Origin: Cheiracanthium punctorium | Lineage: Eukaryota > Arthropoda > Arachnida > Araneae > Cheiracanthiidae | DNA: 64,000 nucleotides | Reading direction: 5' to 3' | Assembly: GCA_038373885.1 (NCBI GenBank) | Contig: JAWZYV010000729.1 | Location: 1 to 64,000, forward strand | Part shown: positions 33,024 through 44,625 of the stretch, one piece after another | Layout of the letters: each line of letters begins with the position of its first letter | Numbering within the stretch: position 1 is the first letter of the stretch | Notes under the pieces: generated by a model | Databases searched by the model: none | The model's input: only the letters and a program-made list of their open reading frames with translations | Told to the model about the DNA's origin: nothing | Translations under genes and position numbers: made by a program

Positions 33024-34213
33024 CTTTCTATATATCTGCCAATATGCTAATTCTTTTCTTTGCACACATACAGTACAAAGAAAATATACGTTTTGAAAAT
33101 CTGCATTACATACTTACGCGTGAACGACGGATACTTCAGTTAATTTAAAAAAAAAAAGTCTTTGGGGATTGTCCCCGAAAATTGGGAACTCAGAATATTA
33201 TCCAAAACAACAAACAAATTTGATTGGTTAAGCAGTAGTGTGTTACGTCACTATGATGCAAAAGTCGAATTTTACTGAGCCAACGTAATAACTAAAATGT
33301 AGAGTTACTCTACGAAATTTATTTTTAGATATCTGGCAATGATGCATCAACGTTTACAATTTACAAATACAGGCAATTTTAACAGGAATGGATGTAGAGC
33401 ATGTCACTGGTAATTGAAATTTGAATATGTGTTTATTGAAGAGCTAGACTGATTCTGTAACATTACATTTCAGTAAGTCTGAGTATTTAAACATTTCGAA
33501 AGTAATCTGTTTTCTTTTTGCCTGTGCTTTTGAATCCTATCCACAAGTTTGTGTTAATCATTCTACTTGTCAATTGAAACCGGAAACATCAGACTGCCTG
33601 TCAGATTGTCTCATCATAATATTTCTGAATAAGTGCCATATATTTTTTTGTCTGTTCCTGGATATTTCTGGATGATATCGACATTGGTATTTTGAATGTT
33701 TATTTCAAAAACATCTCGTCTAACTTTTCCTTAAACATAAAATAATTTAAAATTGCCTTATACGGTTACTTCGCTTTTTCCCTTATTGTTTTGCCTTATT
33801 TTCCAAAGCTTATGATTTTATATTGATATGTTTCCTTTTTTTGTAATTAGCTATTTAGATTACCTTTTAGATAAAATTTAATCTGTTCTTATGCTTTCTA
33901 AATCATTTTTTAATTCTTGCTGCTTGAGAAAACCCTTTTTATTTTTGACAAAATTGCGCATTCATTTAAAGTGTGTTTAAATTGGAAGCTTGACCGTTGT
34001 ATTAGTTTATTTATAATTACGTTCGGTAGGACATATATTTTTATTTTGTGTGACTTTACCCTGATACTTTCTAATTGATAAAATGATGTACTGTGGATTA
34101 TAAAAAAATATCGTTAAACAATTTAAATGTGCAGAAATGTGTTAAAAACATGATATGCATAATTTTGTATTATGAACTTTTTGATTGCACTACATGTTTA
34201 ATTACTCTTACAG

Positions 34214-34243
34214 GTTTTAAGGTCCAGCTGAATTTTAGAAACA
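34214..34243 (+). other. Candidate 5' exon supplying the A of a split start codon
   Basis: A 30-base segment is bounded upstream by TACTCTTACAG (acceptor) and downstream by GTAAGT (strong donor at 34244). It ends ...GAAACA. Joined to the next exon at 37587, which begins TGGGAGAC, it yields ACATGG with A at -3 and G at +4, a good start context. It has no ATG itself. Transcript evidence is absent, so this is inference from splice signals and reading phase. Confidence 0.45.
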
Positions 34244-34434
34244 GTAAGTTATGAAATTTGTTGATACTGAACTTAATTATGCTATGAATTATATTTTCTA
34301 AGAAATGTTTTAACGTGTATACAGAGTAATTTTTTACATGTTTCTAAATCTTTCAGTGGCATCAAGTATCTGTATTATAATAGCTTTAATTATATTCTTG
34401 TATTTTTATATATTATTTTCTGTAGTTCTATATA

Positions 34435-34593
34435 CAGAGAAACTTGTCTGATCTGACCACCCTCGAGAAGAACAAAACTGGTCACTTTATAAAGATGGTC
34501 ACCTTTCAAATGTGTTAAAGCATAGTAATTGTAAAGGGAAATAGTGCATAAATAGTCATTGTAAACAGGTGGTCACTTTAGCAGGTTCTACTG
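34435..34593. mobile_element. pogo/Tigger-like MITE (159 bp)
   Basis: Left end CAGAGAAACTTGTCTGATCT, inverted right end CAGTAGAACCTGCTAAAGTG, both leading to GACCACC. TA flanks each side (34433-34434, 34594-34595). It lies within the proposed first intron of the TNFAIP8-family gene. Confidence 0.65.
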
Positions 34594-35224
34594 TATTTAT
34601 GATTGTCCAGAAGGACCTGCAATAAAATCAAGATTTATTTAGTGATTCTCTGCCTTCCCCCCTTTTCCTCACTCTAATATTCCTGCTTTGACCTCCATTC
34701 ATCATCTTAATATATATATGTATATTTTTTTAATGCAAAAGCAAACATATTTACTTAACTCACCTCCAATATCAACTTCACGTCTCAAAATCAAAATAGT
34801 ATTTAAGCATGTTTTTAGTATGTTACATGACAACAAAATATTTAATAAACTGAAATGTTACAGACAAGGAAAAATTTTAAGGAAAGTGAGAAAAAACTTC
34901 GTGTGGAAAAGTTGGGGATAGGCGCACTTTACTTTTTATGCTCTTGAAATAAGAATTTTTTTTTTTACGGCAAGTGTAGTCAACCCCCAACCAGTGATCA
35001 ATCTAGGATTTTTTAGAAGAGTTAAAATCCTCCCTGACATTGTTCGAAGGAGTATTTTCCTTCACAAAGAAGTAACTGAAACATCAAACAGTTATGCCAT
35101 ATTTAAATACAGTTAAATTGTGTGTAACATATAAACAACAATATTAGTGCTATAATTAGATTTCTCTAATTCAATATTAGCAAATATAAAAATTATTTAT
35201 CAAAATATTGAATACTTTTACAGG

Positions 35225-36255
35225 GTTTTCATTATGGGAAAAAAATGGGTGAGAATATCTCACCCTACCCCGAAAACTGAGTGAGATTTAAAAAAAAAAA
35301 ATAGGAGAGAATTTCTCACTATTGGTGTAAGTTGTGTAAATACCCAGTGGGTAAGGTATATATAAATGGGTACTTATTCTTGTCTCGGGTAAAGATAAAA
35401 AATCAGGGTGTTTTGTGAATTTTAGTTATTTTTATAGCATGTAACTGGTCCTCCAAGTCTGTAAGTCAGGCATAGTTACATGCAATAAAAAGGAAACTGC
35501 AAGAATTTTGCATATATAACCTCTTTGTGAAAAATGGAAGCATTTTTTAAAAATGGGGGAGGGGGTCTAAATCTTTCGAAATGTGAGAATTTTGAGCAGG
35601 AAGAAATCGATTTGTAGGGTGCGTGAATTTCTTGCAGTAATAATTTTTTAATGCGAGAAAGAGAAAAAAAAATTAGAGTGTTTTCACTACAGCGTGAGAA
35701 TCTGTCTCCCCAAAACTGAGTGAGATTTAAAAAGGAAAATGGGTAAGAATTTCTCACTATAGATAAAAGTTGGGTAAATACACAGTGAGTAAGGTATTTA
35801 TAAATACATATTTACCCCTGCCTTAGGTAAACACCAAAATTAAATTATTTATGATTTTTAATTATTTTTATTGAATCTAAATGGACCTCCAAGTCTGTAA
35901 GTTAGGCCAAATTTTGCAATAAAAAGAATGTAGGTTAAAAAGAACCGTTTCCTGAGACACTTTTTTTTCTTCCTTACACTTTAGACATTTTTGAGAATCC
36001 ACTTTTACATTCTATGTTGAACTTACAACTGTTTTCATTATTTCCTAATTTTTTTTTTTTTTTTTAAGAAACCTCGAAAATTTAGCAATAAGAATTAAGG
36101 TAAAGAATGGAACTGCAAAAATTTTGTGTGCATAACTACTTCCTGAAAAATGGCGTGAGCAACTTTTTCTTTGAAGTAGTTCCAGAATTTTTCAAAATGC
36201 TAAAATTTTGTGCAGAATGAAATCGATTTGTATGACGCGGAAATTTCTCGCAGAC
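35225..36255 (+). repeat. Diverged tandem dimer, about 440-bp units
   Basis: The phrase CTGAGTGAGATTTAAAAA appears at 35278 and 35716 (438 bp apart). Other shared phrases are GGTAAGGTAT, CCTCCAAGTCTGTAAGT, GAAATCGATTTGTA and AATTTCT(T/C)GCAG. The second unit has an insertion around 35940-36110. It lies in the intron before coding exon 1 of the TNFAIP8-family gene. Confidence 0.75.
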
Positions 36256-37586
36256 TTGAAACTCATAAGTATTAATACTCTAATGTTGTTCAGACTTTTT
36301 CTATCAATCTCCTCCTTGCATCATAAAGAAAAGATAGTTCTAAAAATTATATTAGCTAATTTTTTTTAAAATTTTAACCAATAAATTTTTTAATCAGATG
36401 ATTAAACTAACTGATATCTTGTTACAAAAATATTTGAATAATTTAATTTCAAAAGTAACTTCTGAAATTATTTTTAAGAAGAATTTTACTCTTTGAAAGC
36501 TGAAAATAAGCTCACATTGATAGCAGTTTTGTTCTATTAAGGATAACTTCATGCTAGCTTATGGCATGATTGATTTTCTGAAGACACTCTCCCAAAATTA
36601 GCTTGCTTTGATTTTAATGTTTTCTTCATTCGGTAAAATGTGGAATTATCAATTTTACAGCTGCTCCCCCATTTTTTATAACCAAATAACCATCATTATA
36701 CGTAATTTTTGAATAACCTTAAATATTTCAAGTGCTGTGTCAACAAAATGCCATGAAATGCTCCTTTTTTGGTTATTGCTAAATTTCCAGATTCGTAAAA
36801 CTTTGCTTTGTTAAAATGTTTTCCTACTATTAAAGGGCTATATAAATATTTATTTAAGACTAACGGTTTGGGGTTGCTTGCTGTGTTTTCTGTGTACTTT
36901 TTAAATGACTTTAGAAAATAAATAAAATTTAACATGATTGTAAAAGGGGACTCTGAAGTACATCAGTCTCTCAAAGGCAGTCATTTGAAAACAAGTGGAT
37001 ATGTGAATCTGAGGTTAATTTGAAGTTGAAGGGCCCAGAGATAAGGTTTGAAATATTCAAAAAAATTTGAATTATCCAAGTTTCTCTGTATATATTTTTA
37101 TTAAATTATGCACATTTTTTTTACACGCCATTTGCTAACAATTTCAAGTTTTTATTAAAATCAAATATTTATATAGCTATTGACTCAATAAACTTACCTG
37201 AAATATTAGTATAGAGCAGGTTTCTTTGAATGCTTCCAAAATGTAATTTAATCAATGAGTGCTCATTGACTTCATGATATTGAAAGTCTTTTGGATGATG
37301 CTGCTCATGAATTATCCATTCAATTGCAATCAAAAAGTGTGATACTTAAGTACGTTATAACAGCCCTAAATATATAATTTCAACATTTTACAGGCAGTTG
37401 TGAATGATTTAATAAAATAAATTTAAATCAAAAATAATGCTCAGTGTTTGACATCTTACTAAAAATTTTCCAGCAACTTTCTTGAAAACTATTTTGCCAG
37501 TAGTATGCGTTTCTCTAAACATTAGACTTTAACTAAAAAAATATTCATTTGTGATGATGCATTATAGATTATTTCTTTGTTTTCAG

Positions 37587-37786
37587 TGGGAGACTCCAAT
37601 TTTAAAGCAAAAGATATTGGATTTCGTGCTCAGAAAAAGTTGCTGAGTCGTATGGCCAATAAGAGTATTGCTAAAGTATTCATTGATGACACTACTGGTA
37701 ATCTGCTTGATAATCTCTACCGATTAGGCAAAAACTATTCTGGAAATAAAAAGGAACCCGAGAAGGTTGTGAAAAACATTATTAAA
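37587..37786 (+). CDS. TNFAIP8-family gene, coding exon 1
   Basis: Acceptor TTTGTTTTCAG ends at 37586. The exon begins TG GGA GAC, so one base of the first codon lies upstream (phase 1). It encodes GDSNFKAKDIGFRAQ to KKEPEKVVKNIIK and ends at AAA before GTAAGT. Confidence 0.92.
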
Positions 37787-40737
37787 GTAAGTTTTCTCAA
37801 TTAATTCGTATGTGTTTTTTAGATAATTTGCTACTGTATGCAACTGAAGTGAAAGTTTCCATTAACTTCAGTGTAGCATGTTTAGTTTCAAGTATGTTCA
37901 CAAGAACTGGTGAACACAAAAGTGTTAAAGTTTTACTTTTTATCTGTAATGATATGAAAAAAACTTTATACTCAATGTGACGGTTAATATTGATCTGTTG
38001 TTATTGTATTGTTGACTAGAACAATCTATTTATATAATTCTTCTTTTTTAAGTCTGTTTTATATAAATGAATACTGTATATACTCGAGCATAAACCAAAC
38101 CTATAACTTATTTAAACTAGCTAAAAATCAAGAACCCAAATATAGGCCAAACATATCAAGAACATTGGCCTAATATAGAAAATATTCAGTAATGAAACCT
38201 CAAGGTGATGCAGTTGCAGGGAGATGACAGATTGTGCCATTTTCTCCTATGGAAGAGGATCAGCTAGATGCACTTGCATTCAAATGCAAAAGCTGTACTT
38301 AAGAAACGTTTTCTTAGTTCTTTTCAAATCAACGCATATTTTTACAGGGTGTCCACCGGGGACCAGAAAGGAGACTTTTGCTACTAATTTAAAGATAAGA
38401 TGACTTGGGCGACTTTTCTGAATAAAAATTGTCATTTTCATACTATTTTAAAGTTTTGGGCTACTTATAGCTTACTCTAGTCGACTAATTTGAAAATCAG
38501 ATTTCGGTTTTTGTCAATTACCTTTCCTTTTAAAAGTTGCGATTGATTGTTCATCAAACAGTCTAATCTGTTTTTTTTATTATACTATAAAAATGAATGT
38601 ACTATGTGTGCTCTGTTATATAATGAAGTTTTTTAATTTCTTATTTTATTCATTAATTCTTAACTTAAGTTAAGTAACACATGCTTATTTTTTAACTGCA
38701 AAAATGCTACTTTTTTAGCAACTAAAATTAAGAAAATGGCAACTAAACTGGTGGCTTTTTTATGTCGGTCAGGCTACTAATCATATTTTTGCCTCCTGAT
38801 ATTGGTGGACACCCTGTTTATAGCATCTATTTTCTGTACTTTTTTATAATTCAGTTCGAAGGGATTGTAGAGCCAACTGTGCAGGAAAAAAAAATCCAAA
38901 TGGCAGCTGCATGTTGCTCATTCAGCAGTACCTATATGCATAAGCCAGGCTAGTAGCATTAAACAGCCCTAATACACATCTGCTGATTTGTTAAGCACCA
39001 AGAAAAGTATAAGATACTAAAAATGCAAGTTGGTATTAAAATTTAAAATTACTTTTAAACTATTTTTGACACGAGTTAGTGCTGCTGATCATGTCAGTCC
39101 ATGATCTTTAAAGTTGCTTCCTAATTCAGAATGATGAAAAAATATATAAATGTGCGGGAATTAAATCTTCATGAATTTCTTCTTTTTCATAAAAACAACC
39201 ACAAGGATTCGTTTGCAAAATTTGTCATTAAAGCTGCAAATCTTTACTTGGGCCAAGCCAAGCCGGTGCTGCTTCTAACCAGCTAATTCAGCAAACTTCA
39301 GATTCTTTTATGCCTGTATAATATAAAAACCTCACTGGGAAAAATCTTCCTGATTATCAGGAAATCTTGTTTTTTTACCCAGAGCTTTCTGTTTTATGGC
39401 AAGACAGGTTGGCAGCTACGAAACAAGCAATTCCTACTTGAAAAAAATGATATTTTACAGTTTGTGAACTCTAATAGTAATATTGATAAGCTTCAGATGA
39501 TTGACAATGACAAATTGCACTGATTTACAGTCGCACGATCCTGCTACGGTAAAAACTCTGATGAACAAAAGTTTGATAAAATAACCTTTGATGATTGTTT
39601 ACCACTGAGAGAGAAATATTTCAGATTTTAATAACAGCGAAACTGTGTTTCAGAAAAGGAATACTGACAGTACATTTAAATAATAATAATAATAATTAGA
39701 ACATCCCAAACCAGTGACATAGCCTAGGGGGGTCACAACCCCCCATGAGGAATATTTTGCCATACAAAATGTATATTCTTCACTCCCTTGTCACACGCAC
39801 CTATACATATATGTGAGGTGCAGTAGTCGTTACACCCTCCACTCCCCCATGAAAACTTTCTGGCTACGCCTCTGTCCCGAACTCTTAAGCTACTATTAAA
39901 AAATGTTAAAAAGGTTTAAATAAGTTGTACATAATCTTATAATTTTGTATATAGTATTATTCCTCTGTATTTTAATATTATGAATCTGATTATAATATAA
40001 GTGTTATGATTTGTTTCCATTATTTTTTGCTGTATTTTATTATTATTATCTGGGATGTGGTGGAAGGAAATAATTTTCCTGTTATGACACAAAAAATCTA
40101 AATCTGCACAAGATCTTGAACCAAGCTGTGAGGATTTTGGGTCTTCTACTGTACATAAAAATTTTAGTTTAAAAATGCACTTAAGTAATAAAATTAATAA
40201 AAACTTTGTACAGTTACAAACATAAAATGGTATTAATCAACACGGTGATCATTTTGGTTGGTATTAAAAGACAGCACTTCATCAGTTGTAAAATAGTTAA
40301 ATCATTCGTATAAGTAAAAAGGGTAGAACTTTGATAGAAGTTCAAGCACAAGTAGAAAGTTTTAGCCTTTCTACTTGTGTTAATAGCTGAACTTATTTTT
40401 TACAACTGATGGAGGGCAGACTTCTTGTCCACCCAAAATGGTCATGTTGTTGAACAGTACCATTTTATGTATTTTATTATACAAAGTTATCATTAATTTT
40501 ACTTTCTAAAAGCTGATTTCATTGAGCTTTGTTCTTGTTACATTGAATAATATTCCCTTAGTATAACATTAAGGTAAAATGATTCAAGTTTTGGGAACTT
40601 ATATTTTGGTTCCAAACTTCACAATAAATTGTCAAAAGTAGCCAACATTTTTTTGGCCACTCATTATGGCAACTTTTGACATGCCACTCCACAGCTTTAC
40701 TGGTAAATCTTTAGCCATTTTGTGCATATGTGTTGTA

Positions 40738-40769
<32 letters not shown>

Positions 40770-41558
40770 TAAGATTTCAAACCTCCCCTCCCTCCCCCTG
40801 GAAAGAATTATTTTAAATGATCCGTGGGTAAATTGGAAGTGGAACTGTGGTCCGTGAGTTGAGTTGGGAACCACTTATTTATAAATAAGCTAGTCATGTA
40901 GCTATGCTGAGTAGTTCCTGACTTGAATGCCGTTCAGTCACTACTAGTACATTTAACTATCATTTGCAATTCACTTGGTCCTAAAAACATGAGGGACAGT
41001 TAGACCCATAATATTTTGATGCACGATATTGTGGGGTTCTAATATATTTATATTTCTTTAATCATCTGCCTAGGTATAAAAATAATATACGAAGAATTAT
41101 ATTGTTTGTTATATATACTATCAGTTAACTTCAAATTTTTATAATTTTCTTATTATTGCTGCAAAAGTAATTTTATTTACATATTTATTTAGGTTGTTAT
41201 CAAGATAGGAATACTGTATAGAAATGATCAGTTTAATCAAGATGAATTATGGACTGCTGAAAAGTTTAAACATAAATTCCATTCCACAGCAATGGCTATT
41301 ATTAGCTTCTATGAAGTTGATTTTTCATACGATAGAAATTTTCTGCTGCAAGGTCTGAATGAATGTAGAGCGCTTCTTAAAAATCTAGTGTCTCGCCATC
41401 TCACAGATAAATCCGTTAATAGGATCGATCATGTTTTTGATTTTTTTGCAAATCCTGCTTTTTTGGATGAGGTTTTCAGCCATGACAGTAAGCACAAAGA
41501 CATTTTGGCTTCCATTGTTTCAGACATGCATAAACTCATGGAAGATGGCTCACTTTGA
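37587..41558 (+). CDS. TNFAIP8-family protein (TIPE / Drosophila Sigmar-like), two coding exons
   Basis: Members of this family are small cytosolic all-helical proteins. In mammals they bind phosphoinositides in a hydrophobic cavity and act in apoptosis, immunity and autophagy; the role here is inferred only from the family. Exons 37587-37786 and 41193-41558 join in phase 0 (GTAAGT donor; TATTTAG acceptor). Together they encode 187 residues, or 188 with a start codon split over the upstream intron. The single domain fills the protein. Recognisable blocks are KDIGFRAQKKLLSRMANKSI, KVFIDDTTGNLLDNLYRL, LYRNDQFNQDEL, SFYEVDFSYDRNFL, HLTDKSVNRIDHVFDFF and, at the end, KLMEDGSL. The length matches family members of about 185-200 residues. 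Codon use is AT-rich like the surroundings. The frame has no stop, so it looks functional. Confidence 0.92.
38347..38816. mobile_element. CAGGGTGTCCACC MITE, full copy (470 bp)
   Basis: Left end CAGGGTGTCCACCGGGGA, inverted right end CAGGGTGTCCACCAATATC. Flanks are T-rich and give no clear duplication. A related, partly deleted copy lies at 50719-51171. The end sequence suggests the hAT superfamily. It sits in the intron between the two coding exons. Confidence 0.65.
39712..39874. mobile_element. hAT-type MITE, 163 bp
   Basis: Left end CAGTGACATAGCC, inverted right end CAGAGGCGTAGCC. Flanks TCCCAAAC and TCCCGAAC agree at 7 of 8. The interior shares GAGGAAT.TTTTGCCATACAAAAT with the MITE at 13155, so both are one family. 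Located in the same intron. Confidence 0.8.
40191..40508. repeat. Long inverted repeat, about 318 bp
   Basis: Arms of roughly 140-150 bp meet at a small hairpin (AGTAGAAAG...CTTTCTACT) near 40350-40375. Outer arms share TTAATAAAAACTTTGTA-like and ACATAAAATGGTA blocks. Intronic in the TNFAIP8-family gene; such a transcript would form long double-stranded RNA. Confidence 0.7.
40606..40872. mobile_element. Possible old hAT-like remnant
   Basis: The right end GTTGGGAACCA inverts to TGGTTCCCAAC, and the left end reads TTGGTTCCAAAC. Flanking octamers agree only partly. An oligo-T tract and a C-rich stretch lie inside. Confidence 0.35.
41193..41558 (+). CDS. TNFAIP8-family gene, coding exon 2
   Basis: Acceptor TTTATTTAG ends at 41192. 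The exon starts in frame with VVIKIGILYRNDQFNQDEL and runs 121 codons to the TGA at 41556-41558. It carries the conserved central and C-terminal helices of the family. Confidence 0.93.
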   Translation, partial: VVIKIGILYRNDQFNQDELWTAEKFKHKFHSTAMAIISFYEVDFSYDRNFLLQGLNECRALLKNLVSRHLTDKSVNRIDHVFDFFANPAFLDEVFSHDSKHKDILASIVSDMHKLMEDGSL

Positions 41559-44500
41559 ACAAATTTGCCGACAGAAAATCATTTTTAAACTAATCCTGGA
41601 GAACTTTCTTATATACAATATTTTGTAAGCAAACAACTGTGAATTAATGTGTTTATAAGTAATCATCTTGATGTCTGTTGTATTTCTTCCTTAATTAAAT
41701 TATTTCATCATTATATTGTTGAAAGTTTTTAATATTTAAAAATTCTAAGTTTTTAAAAATATTTCTTATTACAATAGTCTTATTAATTTTGTTTCGGTTA
41801 AGTTTAAAACTTTATTTCTTTTGTTTGGTTTATTTAAACTAAAAATGTTATATTTTTCATACTTTTCCCTTTGTTTATACCCATTTACAGCATTTACTAC
41901 TTTGTTTTAAATTAGTTTATAGTTTATTTAAAAATTGCTTTTCATTTACTAGCCAGTTTTTGTATTTGCTTTTTAACTATTCTAGTCGAATTTGTATTTT
42001 ATTTAAATTTAAGAAACTTTAAAAGGTACAAAACATTTCCGTTTTTTTTTAGAACAAAATAGTTTCGTAAATAGTGTATTAGTTTAATTGTGTCGGATAT
42101 TAAATTGCAGATATGTCATTAATTACATTTACTAGCTTTTGTTAATTGCCAGAAGCAACTAATTTATGTAATTAGTTTTTGAATCTTGAATCTAGTTTGT
42201 AATAAAACTTGCCACATTAAACTAATACTCTTTGAATGTTTATTGCTGTAACTGAATGCTGCTAAAGCATTGCTTACTATCCTTGCTGGAATTTTACATG
42301 AGATCTTTATTGCTTGTCATTAATGTTAAATGTTTGTATTTTGTAAAATGTTAGGTATTCTCAATTTAAGAGGGGGGGAAGAAAAAGAAAAAAACTTTAT
42401 TACACAAAGTCTTTTCATGTGATAGAAGATAAGAAGAGGATTTCCCCTCCCAAATGTAATGAAAGTCCAGTTAACATAAAATGCTATAATTTTAGGAAAA
42501 ATAATAAATTTCCTTTAGATTTCATCTTTTGATAATATCGATTTTCAAAATTTTTAGCAATAGAACAATTTAAAAATGTCTTCCCTAAACCTTTTCATGC
42601 TTTGTTTTTTTAATTGAAGTTTCTTAATATGCTCAAAAGCATTTTGTTATAGTAGTACTAGTGTTGAAAACAAAACACAATTCTTAGAATGTTTAATAGC
42701 ATCCCATATTTTTTTAAAATCTATCCTTATTTTTCTGCATTATCTAACTGTGTTTTGCTTGGTTAACTTTATGTGTATCCTTTCCCATGTGGTACATTTC
42801 AAATGTGCCTTATAATTTTTGGATATTGTTATGATGATATGCCTTAAATAATAAATATAATATTTTTGAGATTTGTGTTTAAACACAACTTTGCTGCCAT
42901 ATATCATGAGATAATATCATACTTTTAATGGAAAGTATTGTATTCAGCATATTTTATTACTATTTTTTGGAAAACTTTACAGAGTTTTGTATGCTGTGCC
43001 ATAATTTTATATTGAGTATGTGGTGGTGTTTATGTATCTACGTAATGAAATTTAACGTACTTAAAATGTTTTCTGTATGATTATTGTTGGTTTTCTGATT
43101 GTTTATGTAAAATTGAATTAATCATAATTATTCAATGTACTTAAATCCTAAAAATGCATAATCAGTTTAAAACAAATTTTGTATACCTCTAGATAAAATT
43201 ACTTTCTGTTAAGACTATACATGCTTGATTGTTGGCTCAGTGAATACTTTGATATCAGTAATTGTATGAAGTGGAAAATTTAAGTAAGTGCACAGTTTTG
43301 TGAAATTTGCTCGATGCACTTTTCTTTCATGTTACCAAAATATTAAAAGAAAACTATATCATATTCTATTAAAATAAAAAATTTATAAATCTATATTTAT
43401 CATTCTAAGTTAAAGATTTATTTAATGTTGTGTTTTGAGATGCACTAATTTGTTCTTTAAAACATATATATATATATAATAAATAAACTTGTTAACATGT
43501 TTAATTTAAAGCTCACTATATATAATTTTGAATTTGGTTTGTTTTATTATAAGTTCTAATATATTCATAACTTTGAATGATATGAATACTTTAAACATTT
43601 TGGCTTCTTATGACATTTTGTAGTTTCTTATAAAATATATTTGCTATCAAAGTTTAATTTTGCCTTCAAATTGAGTTTATAATGAAATGTACTGTGTATG
43701 AATAGTGTATTTTTATAATGAACTACATTACCTTTAATTCTTTTCTTATAGAATTGTCACTTTTGCATATTGTAAAAAAAAAATTAAAAAAATGCATATT
43801 TTTTATAACTAAGCAGAAATTTTGAAAAGAAAATTAAAAACTCAACTTTAAATTATTCTTTCAATTTTTCATGCAACTATTTCTGAGCTCCTTTCAAAGT
43901 TAACTCATTTTTTAGCCAGGGGGCTGATAATGTAAATTTACTATAGGCTTGTTGGCAAGTCACTCTTTTAGAAAAGTTAACAAATTCATTATTAACATCC
44001 TTTAGTAATAAACAAATGAAAAATAAAATGCTAATATTCTGTAAAATCTGCTGTTGTGTACGATTTTTGTTTAAGTGTCTTAATCATTCTTAAAATATAT
44101 GATCTCATTGATATCTAGATCATTATTTTCGCTCATGTTCATTAAATGTGTATTTTTAAAATTCATTGTTTATAATTTGAACAAAGAAAAATAGGAAAAT
44201 GGAGTTTTCTAAATATTGTCTTTCTGGCATTTTCTAATACTAGATCAATTTATGCATTTATTTAAGCTCTGTGATGTGAGTTTGTGATTGTTGTAGATAT
44301 TTGTCTTGTAAGATACATAATCTGATATATGTAGTATCTTTCTATTGAACAGTACTTAGGTAGTGAATACAAGTACGATCTTCCAGTTCCATATCATACT
44401 TATGCATAGCATTAATTATGAAATTCTTTGCCAAATTTTATCTTGTAATATAGATAGTTTTATGAAATTTTTACCTGGTACTGTACTTTTGATCTTTTAC

Positions 44501-44625
44501 AAGTTGTACTTGGATCATTTCTCATAGTAATTGTTCTGTATGATATCAACTACTTTAGACTTTTAAAGTTTAATGTAGCTTTATATACCTAATGCTGAAT
44601 AAAAAATTAAGTTTTTCACTCAAGC
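41559..44625 (+). other. Probable long 3' UTR of the TNFAIP8-family gene
   Basis: About 3 kb of AT-rich, transposon-free sequence rich in ATTTA and TGTAAATA-like words, as in long regulated 3' UTRs. Polyadenylation hexamers occur at 42201, near 43479 and at 44598. The last is followed by a GT/T-rich stretch (TTTGTTTTGTGTTTTT). The extent is inferred; a shorter UTR ending near 42220 is possible. Confidence 0.45.
44598..44603 (+). terminator. Candidate distal polyadenylation signal
   Basis: AATAAA followed 25-45 bases later by a GT/T-rich element, the usual arrangement for cleavage and polyadenylation. It would end the TNFAIP8-family transcript. Confidence 0.4.
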
